Assembly: GCA_023653785.1 (NCBI GenBank)
Contig: JAMKCH010001715.1
Location: forward strand, 42,590 to 106,589
Length of the DNA stretch: 64,000 nucleotides
Direction of reading: 5' to 3'
DNA from: Ophioderma brevispina
Lineage: Eukaryota; Echinodermata; Ophiuroidea; Amphilepidida; Ophiodermatidae
In this document: piece after piece, positions 45,571 to 56,649 of the stretch
How the letters are laid out: each line of letters begins with the position of its first letter
How positions within the stretch are numbered: the stretch's first letter is position 1
Made by a program: the position numbers and the translations under genes
The notes under the pieces: model-generated
The model's input: the letters and a program-made list of their open reading frames with translations, nothing else
Databases searched by the model: none
What the model was told of the DNA's origin: nothing

Positions 45571-45827
45571 GCCCTTCCTGGTTACAAATGATTAGGAACA
45601 TTGCAAACACTTGGCGTCAAAGTGAGAATAGCAGTCCAGGGTATTCTGATAAGGCCTCTGATTTGCCTAGAGCAACTATGTCACCAGTGGTATCCAATAT
45701 TATTGCTCCATTAAATACACAGCATGTGATGGGGCTCAAGCGTAGTCCAATGAGTAAATGTTGTGGCTTCATATCGCATTCTTCGTCGGGAGGCAGGGAC
45801 CGAAATAACGTTGCGTCGTTGTTGTAA
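45571..45827 (+). CDS. Candidate 3'-terminal exon
   Basis: A pyrimidine tract (TTTTTTTTCTCTTGTTC) is followed by GTGCTTTAG at 45570. The frame is then open for about 84 codons to TAA at 45825-45827. The peptide is polar and Ser-rich (LQMIRNIANTWRQSENSSPG early; CCGFISHSSSGGRDRNN near the end), the kind of composition seen in cytoplasmic tails. No family recognised. The sequence is richer in GC than its flanks and not part of any repeat noticed here. Confidence 0.35.
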
Positions 45828-47488
45828 TTATTGGCAGAGTAAACATTGACACTTTTTCTGTTCAGTTCAGTTACATCAACATCTTTATGAACTCATTTCA
45901 AACCCAGGTACTTAAAATGAAAACTCTCGATAACTAGCAGTGAATGGGGACCTGACTCTCTTTAGAGTTGTTTGGGAAGGCAAAGGCGGAGAAGGGAGTG
46001 GAGTGGAGTTTAACCCTTGTGCTGCACCAGGGTTATAGCTTATGACGGGCACGAGGAATGTGTACCAATTGTGTGCGTTTGTATATCGGGCTACATGTCT
46101 TATCGTTATGGTGACAAATTTTGAAATGGGTAGGGAGAGCCCGAAGTCAGGAACGTATAGAGTGATCTCCCAAAATTCAGGGTTGTGTCATTTGGTCAGT
46201 TTTGAGCCGTTTTTTTACACTCAAAGTTCCCGCAGAAATTTTGCTTGTGAAAGTATCGGCCGTGTGTTGATTTTCTATGGTGGATGGCGAAGGCATACCA
46301 TTGAGGCAAAGTATTTACAGTGTGCAAATCTATGTCAAAGTAAAGGGCCTTCTGATCATCTGGTTCTATGTCTTTCAAGTTAACCATTTCACTAATTAGC
46401 CATTGTGAAAGATTTTTTTACTACCACGTTTAGCCCTTTAGGCATTTGACTTACTAACAGGTCCATGGTCACACTACACTCTACCTCTGGAAGAGGAATA
46501 TTTGAACAAACTATGTTTAACATATCTATTTTAAAAATTTCAAGTAGGCCGTCTTCTTAATAACCAGAATGTTAACTGAAAAAAAGTTATTAATTTAATC
46601 ATGTCTTCATTATAAGAGAACTCACGCTTAGCCATTCCATTTACTACATCAATTTCCCCCAACATTCTATGTGAAAATTAAAGAGCTGCAAAAATGTTAA
46701 TCTGTGTGTAAGCAAGGTATTTGGAAAAAAAATACCAAGGACAAAATGAATTGATGTTGATAACATACTTGCTATTAAAATTTAAGTTACAATTGTTTGA
46801 GAGAGGACAATTCCAATAGCTGGTATGGTAATCACACTTGGCCAGTAAATTTCATGCTTATCAAGCTTAAATGATAGTTATGTTATAACTCAATTAGCAC
46901 TCTCCAATCAATTAGGGTGTCCTTGTTATCTTCATCCCAGAGTAAACTTTCAGGATTAGTCACTTGGAACCTGGGACTTGACAATACTTGGTTTTCAACT
47001 TTTAGACTTTCAACTAGCAGTGGTTATTATTATATTTCAAGTTATTTTCATCGTCTTAGGACTCTAGTTGTGGGAGTTATTAGTTGAACAATACTTTTTA
47101 GTCAGAAAAAGTATGTAGGGCCTACCTTTCTCAACAAAACATTGTATATACATGTAGAAACATAATTGGTTTTTGAAACATATAAAGATAACAAATAGTG
47201 AATACTCTCTATATATAAAACTTTATCACCAAAACTATGATTCAGGCCCTTTGGACTATTTAAAGTATTTATCTTATTTAATGTGGCAATGAATTGAAAT
47301 ATTGTTAAAAATAGACAATGACTATAAGCCTATTAATAGAGATTCAATTGTCTTTCCAATATTATTTTATGTCATATCAAAATAAAAACTAATTTCTCCA
47401 ACTATTCGTTTTTGCACTTGGATCTTGGAGACGTTGTAATGACACTGGGTGAATGTTTTTTTTTGTACCCCAATTTGTATGTCCTGGC
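45828..47488. other. Unassigned AT-rich sequence
   Basis: A 113-codon open frame at 46042-46383 has no recognisable domain or splice context. The remainder shows no repeat. Confidence 0.35.
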
Positions 47489-47489
47489 T

Positions 47490-48665
47490 AAGCGTAGAGA
47501 CCCGGTGGGTCACTCATTATGACATTGTACCAACATGATCGTTCCCTTTTTCGCGTTAAAAAGGGTGTATTTGAAGATATGTTTCGCGAACATAAATGTC
47601 GCGATTTATTTGTAAACAAAAAGGTCCTTTTGTCGACGATGTAATCATATTTTCGGAAAATGTGAAATCCTAGAAATTTTACCAATTCTCGCTTAATTTA
47701 AATCCAGTTTACAGTATTTGTTAGGTTTTTGACCCCCAAAAATATTGAATCTCAGTCATGGGACAAGTCCACTGACGTTCAGGCGAATCCCTGTTTGTTT
47801 CGTAACATTTCATGTCATCGTTGTACGCAGGGGCTTCCCATAGGTCTTGTGTTACTCCAACTCTGTGCCCAAGGTAGAGGACGTGGATTCCATGGGTCTC
47901 TATATCAAGCGATATCATAATGCAAGCAGCAGGCCTGTGGAAACATGACAAGCAGGTGCGTCTCTGCATCTCATGGTGCTGACCAATTTAAAGTCAAGGG
48001 CACGTTTGTCTCCGCAATGCCTTCGACTGCGATCAATTTGGGCGGGAATCAGGGTCAATAAGTGTGCCGTTATGCGATGTCCTCCAGGAGGATATTAAAT
48101 GGTTTATATTGAAAAAGTGCCTGCTTTTCTTCTGTGTAATTTTGCTGTATTAAGAAAGTCCATGATAATAAGGAGCTAACTGTTGTAGCTTATTGCATGG
48201 TTGTGCGCAGGCAAAGCAAAGCATTTAGTGACTAAACTCCGAATTGTTCCACACAGGCGATTTTTATCGAAATTGATAGTTTGAAATTGGGACAATTCAA
48301 GTACTTTTTGGTTATTTGATTCAGAGGTACTTTTATGTATTGTTCCTCATTATTAGGATTAAAGATGGTATTTAAAACAGGTAAAAAGGATTAAACAGAG
48401 TTCTCTGTGAAAAGAAAATGTTTTGATGTGTGTCTTTGAAATGTCAAAAAAGGGGTTGATTTTGTAAAAGGTACTTGAAATGCAAAAAAAAAAAGTGTTT
48501 GTAAAGGGTTCATGTGTACCCGTTTCATGTAAAAAAAGGGTCAAATTTTGCTGAGAACTTTGTACTGAAACTACGCGAAAAAGGGACCCGTATTTTTTGA
48601 CTGGGGGAACGATCATGGTTACGGGCCTTTTTGCATAGGATAGAGTGACACCCCGGGGTAGAGAC
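47490..48665. mobile_element. Inverted-repeat-bounded block (~1.2 kb)
   Basis: Left arm (47492-47570: GTAGAGACCCGGTGGGTCACTC, ACATGATCGTTCCC, TTTTTCGCGTTAAAAAGGG) is matched in inverse by the right arm (48565-48662: ACGCGAAAAAGGGA, GGGAACGATCATGG, GAGTGACACCCCGGGG). Both arms contain extra text relative to each other. Interior includes the possible exon at 47721-47934. A decayed DNA element is likely; no target duplication found. Confidence 0.55.
47721..47934 (-). CDS. Possible exon or element ORF, minus strand
   Basis: Minus-strand acceptor-like CTTGTCATGTTTCCACAG at 47935 precedes 70 open codons to TAA at 47721-47723, including SLDIETHGIHVLYLGHRVGV and CYETNRDSPERQWTCP. Composition is near 48% GC and strongly protein-like, but a 63-codon plus-strand frame overlaps. 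It lies inside the inverted-repeat block at 47.5-48.7 kb, so it could belong to a mobile element rather than a host gene. Family not recognised. Confidence 0.3.
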
Positions 48666-48782
48666 CATGTTTACCATTTTACCAAAGTCAAATTCATTTT
48701 ACGGAAAACCGGATTTTCACCCTGATTTTCTGTTATAATATGAAAAAATCAATGACAAATGGACCATCACAGTCTAACATAC

Positions 48783-48859
48783 CTGTGGAGAGATTATCGT
48801 ATTGAGTATGGAGTGTTCACAAAAAGTTGGCTTCAACGCCTGGACTCGTCCGGTGTCTA
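48783..48859 (-). CDS. Possible small exon, minus strand
   Basis: On the minus strand the frame DTGRVQALKPTFCEHSILNT continues to ...IISPQ and a CCACAG|GTATGT donor at 48783/48782. The proposed acceptor (GATGTTTAG, 48860) is weak. The plus strand has its own donor-like AAG|GTGAGT at 48940/48941. If real, it would follow the exon-like segments at 49.7-51.0 kb. Confidence 0.2.
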
Positions 48860-49240
48860 CTAAACATCTCGAGATTTAAACAGATCATTTGAACAGAACA
48901 AACGGGCATTTGAAGCTAATAAGGGACTGTGCCTTTGAAGGTGAGTAAGGTTATCAGTCACAACTATATTTTGTAATTGCCAAAGAGGGGGCACTTTTAC
49001 TTATACAAGTTTTTATGAGGACAGGTGTAGATACTGCTGATCATAACAGCAAGGGTTTACATGCCTGTTTGATGCTTTCTCGTTTTAATTCTGTGAGCAC
49101 AAAAATAGTATTGTCCTAAATATCAATTTGCAATTTACTGAGATTTCTTAGATAGACTCACCAAAACACACTTTCTGTTTCCAGCTTTAAAGATTATATC
49201 AGAAATTAAAACACTTACTCTTTGCCCTTGATAGTGCCTG
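48860..49240. other. Unassigned sequence
   Basis: Plus-strand donor-like AAG|GTGAGT at 48940/48941 without a convincing exon. Nothing else recognised. Confidence 0.35.
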
Positions 49241-49249
49241 CGGCCTTTG

Positions 49250-49318
49250 AGAAAGTGAAGGGAGGGGCTTACTCGGGGAGGGGGAGGGGCGTTTACTCGG
49301 GGGGGGGGGGGGCGGGGT
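49250..49318 (+). other. G-run cluster (quadruplex-forming potential)
   Basis: GGGAGGGG, ACTCGGGGAGGGGGAGGGGCG and a 14-G run at 49299-49312 followed by CGGGG meet the usual four-tract pattern. A 23-C run lies nearby at 49641-49663, with quadruplex potential on the other strand. Confidence 0.6.
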
Positions 49319-49703
49319 GTGCTTGTAAGCATGGTCCAACCAAGGCCTATTTATAGATGATAACACTTCAAATTTAACATGTATAAAATAGTTCATTTCC
49401 GGATAAAGGAGCCGCCAATCATGGTAAAACCCGGCTGTACATCACAAGTTGTCAGGCCTAATTTTATCTAGATACTGTGGGCATTATCGGCCAAAACATT
49501 GCCACAGCCAGATGCTAAATTTTGAGCCTAGCCTCGGTCATTTTTACATTCGCTTCTTAAACCTCTGCCAGCTATAGAGTGTTTTACCGCCATTAACACT
49601 TACCTTGCCTTGCCACGCGAGCAGTTCTCCTGACGCTGAACCCCCCCCCCCCCCCCCCCCCCCACGTCTGCACAGGACAAACTAGGTCAGGGGAGGTCAC
49701 AAA

Positions 49704-49956
49704 TTATTTTCGCTTAGTCTTTACACTGCCGCTATAGGTTTCACACCCAATAATCCTGGTCAATTCTTCCTGGTACAAATGGCCTATCTGTTCCATTAGC
49801 GAGATGAAACCGTCATTTTTCCATGGAACATCTCAGACCTTAAAGCTAACATTCTGCTTGAAGGTTATCATATCTCCTACCAATCAATCATGAATTAGGG
49901 TAGTTTCCCCAAAAATTCGAGGACCTGGACCGTGAGGACTAGCATGCACCATGGAC
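49704..49956 (-). CDS. Exon-like segment B, copy 1, with 3' extension
   Basis: Minus-strand copy of the segment at 50564-50692, starting after CTCCAG (49957). Single-base deletions break its first half, but the second half matches (DMITFKQNVSFKV). After an in-frame TGA the same frame continues DVPWKNDGFISLMEQIGHLY and on to TAA at 49704-49706; copy 2 lacks this extension because the duplication ends there. The openness on both sides of one TGA suggests either a substitution in a decayed gene or a sequence error. Function unknown. Confidence 0.35.
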
Positions 49957-50193
49957 CTGGAGGTCAGAGCACTTTTTCAGTCAGGTGTCCCCTGTAAGAA
50001 TACGGTTTTAAAGTGGTTTGTGGACAAAAACATATCATGACAACCTTTTTAATTCCTACAGATTTTATACTTAATAATGAATGCAACCATGATTTGCAAC
50101 CCGGTCTCGCAATTTCTCTCAGTTTTTTAAGGTCTATACTTGAGGCACCAAAAAAAAAAAAAACAGCCTCATTTGCAGTGGGGGGGGACTTAC

Positions 50194-50273
50194 CTGTTCT
50201 CATGTTAGTTACTGGTGTGAATCCTCCAACAACCACACCCCAACCAAACTGTTCGGGCAATGGGATACCTTAC
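50194..50273 (-). CDS. Exon-like segment A, copy 1
   Basis: On the minus strand TAATTTACAG at 50274 (acceptor) and GAACAG|GTAAGT at 50194/50193 (donor) bound 80 bp that align with the 86-bp segment at 50932-51017. One frame reads GWGVVVGGFTPVTNMRTG; upstream bases lost relative to copy 2 shift the frame. Splice signals are better kept than the frame. Confidence 0.4.
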
Positions 50274-50563
50274 CTGTAAATTATGAGTTTCCATTATGGC
50301 ACATGGGAGTGGTTTACAAATGTTCTTCAAATATTCCAGAGGATTTTAAAACAAAACATCAACTGCAGTTTACTCCTTAGCATCATAATTATTAATAAAC
50401 TGTAAAATCATAATAGGCTATTACTGATTGCTATGCACTTAGTGCACTTGATGCATTTCTTGAATGGTATTTGGATGAGCTCTAGACGTAGTACACGATG
50501 TAGTGCATTTTCTGTGAAATTTTGATTGTACATTAAATTTTATAATTTTGTAAATGGAACATC

Positions 50564-50692
50564 TCAGACCTTAAAGCTAACATTCTGCTTGAAGGTTATC
50601 ATATCTCCTACCCAATCAATCATGAAATTAGGGTAGTTATCCCCAAAATTTTCGAGCGACTGGACCGTGAAGACTAGCATGCACCATGGACC
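50564..50692 (-). CDS. Exon-like segment B, copy 2
   Basis: After a CTCCAG acceptor (50693-50694) the minus strand is open for 42 codons to TGA at 50564-50566: GPWCMLVFTVQSLENFGDNY, then PNFMIDWVGDMITFKQNVSF, KV. The aromatic and hydrophobic pattern is typical of a folded domain, but I do not recognise the family. A stronger acceptor, TATTCTTACAG, lies upstream; from it, joined to segment A, the frame would instead end after REHLTEKVL. The true splice choice is unresolved. Confidence 0.4.
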   Translation of the reverse strand, partial: GPWCMLVFTVQSLENFGDNYPNFMIDWVGDMITFKQNVSFKV

Positions 50693-50931
50693 CTGGAGGT
50701 CAGAGCACTTTTTCAGTCAGGTGTTCCCTGTAAGAATACGGTTAAAATTGGTTTGTCGGATCAAAATAACATATGAATGACAACCTTTTTTTGATATTCC
50801 TACAGATTTTATACTTAATAATGATAGCAACCATGATTTGCAACCCAGGTCTCGCAATTTCTCTCAGTTTTTAAGGTATACTTAGGCACCAAAAAAAAAA
50901 ACGCCTCATTTGCAGTGGGGGGTGGACTTAC

Positions 50932-51017
50932 CTGTTTCTCAAGTTATTTACTGGTGTGAATCCTCCAACAACCACCACCCCAACCCAACTGCCTTCGGGC
51001 AATGGGACTACCTTTAC
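50932..51017 (-). CDS. Exon-like segment A, copy 2
   Basis: Minus-strand segment of 86 bp between AG (51018-51019) and a consensus donor AAACAG|GTAAGT (50926-50931 is the donor). It reads VKVVPLPEGSWVGVVVVGGF then TPVNNLRN in one open frame: a Gly/Val-rich beta-like stretch. The tandem copy at 50194-50273 keeps both splice signals. Repeated exon plus splice signals is the best host-gene evidence in the window, though the protein family is unknown. Confidence 0.45.
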
Positions 51018-51297
51018 CTTTACATTATGAGTTTCCATTATGCACATGGGAGTTGGTTTACAAATGTTCTTCAAATATTCCAGAGATTTAAACATAAACA
51101 TCAACTTCAGTTTACTCCTTAGCATAATTATAATAAACTGATTAAAATCATAATAGGCTATTACTGATTGCTATGCGCTTAGTGCACTTTATGCACTTTC
51201 TTGAACTGGTATTTTGGATGAGCTCTAGACACTAAGTACACTATGTAGTGCATTTTTCTGTGCAATTTTGATTGTAATTAAAATTTTATAATTTTGT

Positions 51298-51619
51298 AAT
51301 ATTTTAACATTTACCTTTCATTGTTGACATATTTTTTAAGGTTTGCAGGACAGGTTCCTATTCCACTATTTCAGTGAGTTTTAAAATTTGGTGATTTTCG
51401 GGAAATTTTTAAACTAAAATAGTCATAATTGTTGGAAGTATAGTTTTAAGAGTGGCAGTTTTAAGGCAGTGTTTATCTTAAATTTGATTTTATCTTTAAA
51501 TGTATACAACACATTTGCCAAATCTTTGGGGCAACAAGATATTTATATCAGTTAAGAGTCATTCATTCATTTATCATGGAGGAGTTAGGTCATAGAAGTA
51601 GTTTTTCATTTTGTGTTAT
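51298..51619. other. Unassigned AT-rich sequence
   Basis: Nothing recognised. Confidence 0.4.
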
Positions 51620-52140
51620 GAATTATTGTGTGAACTTGGTCAGGTATCCTTGCTTGGGAAAGTTTGGACATGGAGGTATGTGTAATCTGTCCAGGAGTTT
51701 ATTTTCTCTGTTTCGCGGTGTTTTGCCGCTGTTAACGCGTGTGCTACAGTGTACGCACTCACAAACTTGCCTGTTTGGATCATAACATGTGCCCGTGATT
51801 GGTTGATTTACAAGCTTACTGCGCTGTTGTTGTTGGTATGCTGGGGCGTGAATGGCTTGCGTGTGGACGTGACGTGGACGCGAAATTGAGAGAAAATAAA
51901 CATCAATACAGTATAGCACTTGCTTCATGTCACAAGTTATGTAACTTTGATGGGTATCCTTGCTTGGCAAATGGGGACATAGAGGTAGCACTTTACTTAA
52001 TGCTGTGAGCTACATGTATTAGTTAAATTTGAAAGGTATCATTGCTTGGTGAAGTTGGGGCATAGAGGTATCAATTTGCTTCATGTAGTGTTGAGATATT
52101 ATGTAACTTTGACAGGTATCCTTGCTTGGCAAAGAGGTTT
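51620..52140. repeat. Degenerate ~80-bp tandem repeat, interrupted
   Basis: 'GGTATCCTTGCTTGG.AAAGTTGGGGCATAGAGGTAT' variants occur at about 51644, 51953, 52036 and 52115, preceded by 'TTATGTAACTTTGA'. Between the first two, about 51690-51900, lies GC-richer unrelated sequence, probably an insertion. The 122-codon minus-strand frame (51623-51991) reads repeated P-L/P-C-P units and is a repeat by-product. Confidence 0.65.
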
Positions 52141-52920
52141 TAGTATAGCTATTATGAGCTATTATATAACTTTGATGGGAGCTAAATCTATAAATATCTT
52201 ATTACCAATGAAATTTGTGTGATAGGTTTTTAAGGAGACAATAAATGTCCTACTGGCAGATGATAACATGTACTTTGTTTTATTTCTGGCTGGGGGAAAA
52301 TCAGGGACCAGTGTGTACAATTTCATTAAACTGCTTAAATATAGAAGAAAAAAAAATAACCAAATAGTTTTTTAATTACGTTTTGAGAAATTTGTCATAC
52401 CGGCTCTTAAAAATTGACATGCAGTGATGGCGACTCAAAATGTACACTAAACAAACAGCTGATTGTGGTACACACAGTACAGAATAAACAAATATCAATG
52501 TGTGTTTGAAGTCAAACTGTATAGGTCATCTGGGGTTTTTGCAGTAGAAATTCCAGTATCAGATAAAATTTACTGTTTTGTCTTTACAGAGACTCCAGGA
52601 CATTTCTGGAAAACTGCATCCCTCATTTTTTTTCAAAACACTTTTTTGTTCATATTTAGCATTCTTACCATGTATTAACACCTGAGGTGAATAACCAAAA
52701 ACACTGTCTTTATGTCATGTATGTATTAAAAAATCCAAGCATACTTATCTGTAGGGCCGATTAGGACAGCAAAACGTAAGCTGTTTTTTTTCTACTTGTT
52801 TGACAAATAAACCAGGGGAGGGCGGCCAAGAAATCCAAATTTCAGACGTCGCCATTGGTTTAACACGTAAAAACGAAATCTTGACGAAAAATTATGAATA
52901 TTTTCTTATTCCAAAACCGT
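52141..52920. other. Unassigned AT-rich sequence
   Basis: Nothing recognised. Confidence 0.4.
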
Positions 52921-52975
52921 TGGAGTTGAAGAATCAACTCCACTGGAAGGGTTATTTCTGATTTTTAACCCATCA
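52921..52975 (+). repeat. Short dispersed motif shared with 9650-9700
   Basis: 'TGAAGAATCAACTCCACTG.AAGGGTTATTTC.GA' is common to both places. At 52921-52942 it forms the palindrome TGGAGTTG...CAACTCCA, which is broken at 9650. Confidence 0.6.
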
Positions 52976-53380
52976 ATGATGGGTTGTTGCGATCGAGAGC
53001 GGCGTGTTTTAATAGGCCCCTATGTCGGTTCTTGTTTGCGAAACTAGTCGGCCGTTTTATGTCCGTTTCCACCGAAAATTCGGCAAATTGTTCTGGACGT
53101 GATGGGCCTCTTGCCGTAGGTTTTATTTTTTGGAATTTTAGTGACGGCAGTCAGTTTGGGGTGGTTTTGTGTTTTTTCGGGCATCTTTGGATGCCTCGCT
53201 TGTCGTCTTTCTTACTGAATGCTATTGGTTTATGTGTGCACTTGATAACCGATGGGTATTGCGTGCGAAAATGAAACGTGAGCTAACATGGTCGTGCTAC
53301 CATATCTACCAAGAGCTACCAGGGCCATCTAGGGCAGGGACTGAGGTCAGACACGAAGGGAGTTCATTTGACTGAGTGTA
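52976..53380. other. CpG-rich patch, unassigned
   Basis: CpG-dense from 52990 to 53110 (GCGATCGAGAGCGGCG, AGTCGGCCG). A 96-codon plus-strand frame at 52984-53274 has no recognisable domain. Could be a promoter or a decayed element. Confidence 0.3.
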
Positions 53381-54796
53381 TTTAGTGTAAACAGACCCTG
53401 ATGGATGAAGGTCGCCCGAGACGATTCTAGAGAAGCCGTTTACTTGAGATCAGAGAAGTGAAAAGTGGTCTTCCTCTACTACAACAGCAACAAAAGAATG
53501 TTGTAAAAACTTGGCAAATGATGAAGACATAATTAAAAACAATATTGATGATTATTTACCAATTCTGTAAAGCCGTTTTGCAATTCGATGACTGCGGCCG
53601 ATTTTGTAGAACCAGATCGGCTAAAAATAGAACAAGTGTTTTGGCACACACTGCGCAAGTGCTAAGCCTTGTCTTTACACAACTCAATAATTAATTAGGT
53701 CACCCAGGACAACCGGGCACGTGTCGGCCCGGCAGTAGCACACTCGACTCGAGGTATATAGACGTGTTTTAGCTACGTCTATGCTCGAGGTAATGTTTTG
53801 ATTTTTGATGTCAGGTAGGCCCTACTCAAAACGTCGAAACAAACAAAATCAAATGTAAAACTTGGAAGGGGGTCAGCTAATCGCCAAAACATAGCAGCAG
53901 AGGCAGAATGGAATGTTGTGTACAGTTGCTTGATTTTCGTTAAAATCTGCTGCTTAATTGAGTAAAATAGTGCCAAATTCCAATTTTGTTCAGCAGCCTG
54001 ACTGACAATCGGCCGATATATTTTCATGAAAATTCCCATCTTTTGAGAGCAGCCTGGCTAAAACATTTGCTCCTGAAATAAACCTTTTGAAATGTACACG
54101 GCAAGTGTTCTACAAGTACAACCAATCAAGTGCAGCTTATAGAAATTTTTATGCTCAGAAAATCTCCCCATGTCCCTTTTAATACATGGATTTTTAAGTC
54201 AACCACTTGCAGGATATATTAGCGCATCCATGCCAGTAACAAAGATACCGATACATGGGTTTTTGATATCTTTTATGTTCTGGATTAACAAATTGCTGCT
54301 TATTGCTTCAAATCAATGAACAGACCCGTACACACAACTGCTTACTACAAACAATAAAACCAGGATCAAGTGTGTAAACATTAACGGTGACAATAAAGGT
54401 GGTTTACCCTGCTTGATTACAGAAAAAACACTGCATCCTCAGAATCTATGAAGAACATTCATGCTTAAGTACTTCCCCAGATGTTATGACACACTGGGTG
54501 TGATTGGCTAAGGAATGGCAAAGGAGCAATTGAATTTTAACACCATCCAGAGGAACAAAATGGGAAACTTGGAATCGTTTCTTGTCATTTTGTCCCAATT
54601 TCGTAGAAAGTACAACCCAAGGGGCATTGCTTCTTAGTGGCCTTTTTTTCACCATTCATGGGACTCTGCTAATTGAATAAATATTTAATGGGCACTGATG
54701 TGCAGGATGTGTACCAAGTCTTCTGGATCACTATTGACCTTGACTCTTAAACACAAAACAAACCTTAAGGAATTCTGTGGTATGAAAAAACCTTAA
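53381..54796. other. Unassigned; one hairpin
   Basis: CTCGAGGTATATAGACGT and ACGTCTATGCTCGAG form a hairpin at 53748-53789. Nothing else recognised. Confidence 0.4.
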
Positions 54797-55152
54797 ACAG
54801 GCGCAGATCTAGGGAGGGGGCAGAGGGAGAAAAATATGAGCTTGCTTCTCTGGGGTAAAGTGAGGAACAAGGTTATCTGCTTACTAAATAAACAACAAAT
54901 CTCATCCAGCCATTTTCATCTCACCAGAATGTATTCAAGAAGAGACTTTGTAATTGCTTCTAATAACCCCCTAAAATGACCTTTTTTTGGACTTTTTGAA
55001 CATCTCATCACTAAAAAGTGGAAAGTGGACTTTCTTGTCAAAATTTCTCTAAATGTTGGCCCTTTTTATGCAAAATTCAGCAAAAAGTGGACCTTTTCCG
55101 GTTTTGTGGAATTTGGGGGGTGCGGTCACCCCTCCTGCATACAGGCCTGTTC
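54797..55152. mobile_element. Probable MITE with ACAGGC...GCCTGT ends
   Basis: The left end ACAGGCGCAGATCTAGGGAGGGGGC is partly the inverse of the right end GGGGTGCGGTCACCCCTCCTGCATACAGGCCTGT. The interior repeats 'AAAAAGTGGA' at about 55013, 55023 and 55083. No target duplication found. Confidence 0.4.
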
Positions 55153-56649
55153 TTTATCACTATTACTTTTGCCACATAATCCTCTGTGATGAACCCAATT
55201 TAGTTTGTTTTGCTAGAAAAAATGTGAACCAAAAAATGCAATAAAAACATTTCCACATAGCTCACTTTTCCAAGCACATGCTGTTGCTTTTTGGCCAAAT
55301 ATATGTAGGACAAACATTCACTTAACTAGTATTTCACAGAGCACAGGATTGCCTTGGCCTTGAAAATATGAACTTGAAATGTTGCCAAGATGTGTATCAT
55401 CATTAGAGTAAGGAATAGTTCCACAACATGACATCTGCCTCCTCAAATGTTGGTAGAAGGTATCAAGTGCATTTTTGACTACTATACACCTGTTATTTCT
55501 TTATGTCCCTCCTGTGGGTATTTCACACATTTTTGTTATCCGTGACAATTGGGTTTATTTCTCCCTTATTGTAACAAGTGTGGGAAAGCATGAGAATTCC
55601 AAAGCCTTAAATGTTGCCATCTACTCACACTACTATTTTAATACTATGTTTTGAATCACTGCCAAGTTCAGTTCAAAATTTGGTTACAATTTGCAGTATT
55701 GATTTCCTAACAAAGGCATCGATTGCTACTTTGTAAAATATTTGGGTGTAGATTGAGGCCAGCCTACAGGAAGCGTTGTATGTTTCCTAGGCAATTGGCT
55801 ATGTATTAGGTTCCAATTAGATGGAGAGTGGAAACAACTCAAAAGGATTGGTTCAAAATTTGGTTGAATGTTATTATTTTTGATGTTGTTGTTAGGATCT
55901 TATTACCCAGTTTCTAGTTCCTAAAGATTTGAGTCAAGGTATATGGGTTAGTGTGTTGCCATCAGGAGCAGGTGGATTGCAAAGCTAGTTATTAAGTGGT
56001 TGCTCTACTGGGTTTTTCAGTGATTTGTTCACCTATTTTAAGAAACTAAGAGTATCACTTATCTGAGACCACATTTCTCACATGAGGCAGGACTTCATGT
56101 TCTTAATCACATGCTCATGGTTAACTCCCACATGAAAAAATAACCATAAATTTTTTGATTGTCCTTTTTTCTAAGGATATTTTTGGTAAATTCATCTATT
56201 TTGAGAGATGGTTGAAAATTTTAATTCTTTCACACCAAACTGCCCATTTGTGCTGGTAACTTAAAATTCATATTGGATTATCATTATTCTGATTTTGGTC
56301 TCAAATTTATAATCTTTCTTTTAAAAACGTTAAATTTTCTTAACCGTTTTTTCTCAGTCAAAATAGATTTAAAAAAATCCCAAAGTTTGTAATAAAAAGC
56401 TTTAAAACCGCTATGTTTTATGAGAAGATCCATACAAAAACATGAGCACAAGAAGACCACACATGCATGTCATATAGGATTGTATGTTTTTGTGGGCCGC
56501 CAGCATAGCGCAGAGGACCACTTTGCAATCTGTTGGTGCTTTGTGTGTGTATGTGTCACTAAATTGTTAAGTTTTTTTATGGGAGGCAGACCACATCTAG
56601 TGGGTATTAAAATCCCTATCTCATTGTATAAACCCTACCTTAACTTACT
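55153..56649. other. Unassigned AT-rich sequence
   Basis: Nothing recognised; T-rich stretches near the LINE fragment. Confidence 0.4.

Larger units (their letters stand above)
49824..51297. repeat. 731-bp tandem duplication
   Basis: 'TGGAACATCTCAGACCTTAAAGC' at 49824 recurs at 50555, and the two units match along their length to about 50554 and 51297. Differences are mostly single-base insertions or deletions plus scattered substitutions. Each unit carries the two exon-like minus-strand segments A and B, a poly-A/poly-G stretch, and a tail of ATGCACTTAGTGCACTT repeats. Either a true local duplication or two alleles joined by assembly. Confidence 0.9.

Noticed and set aside
46042..46383. 113-codon plus-strand frame
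   Set aside because: No splice context, domain or repeat support; length is within chance expectation over 64 kb.
50564..50566. In-frame TGA codons near segments B as possible selenocysteine codons
   Set aside because: No SECIS-like element was identified, and decay, frame change or sequence error is simpler.
51623..51991. 122-codon minus-strand frame
   Set aside because: Ends of the frame are the degenerate ~80-bp repeat and the middle is the unrelated insert; no domain recognised.
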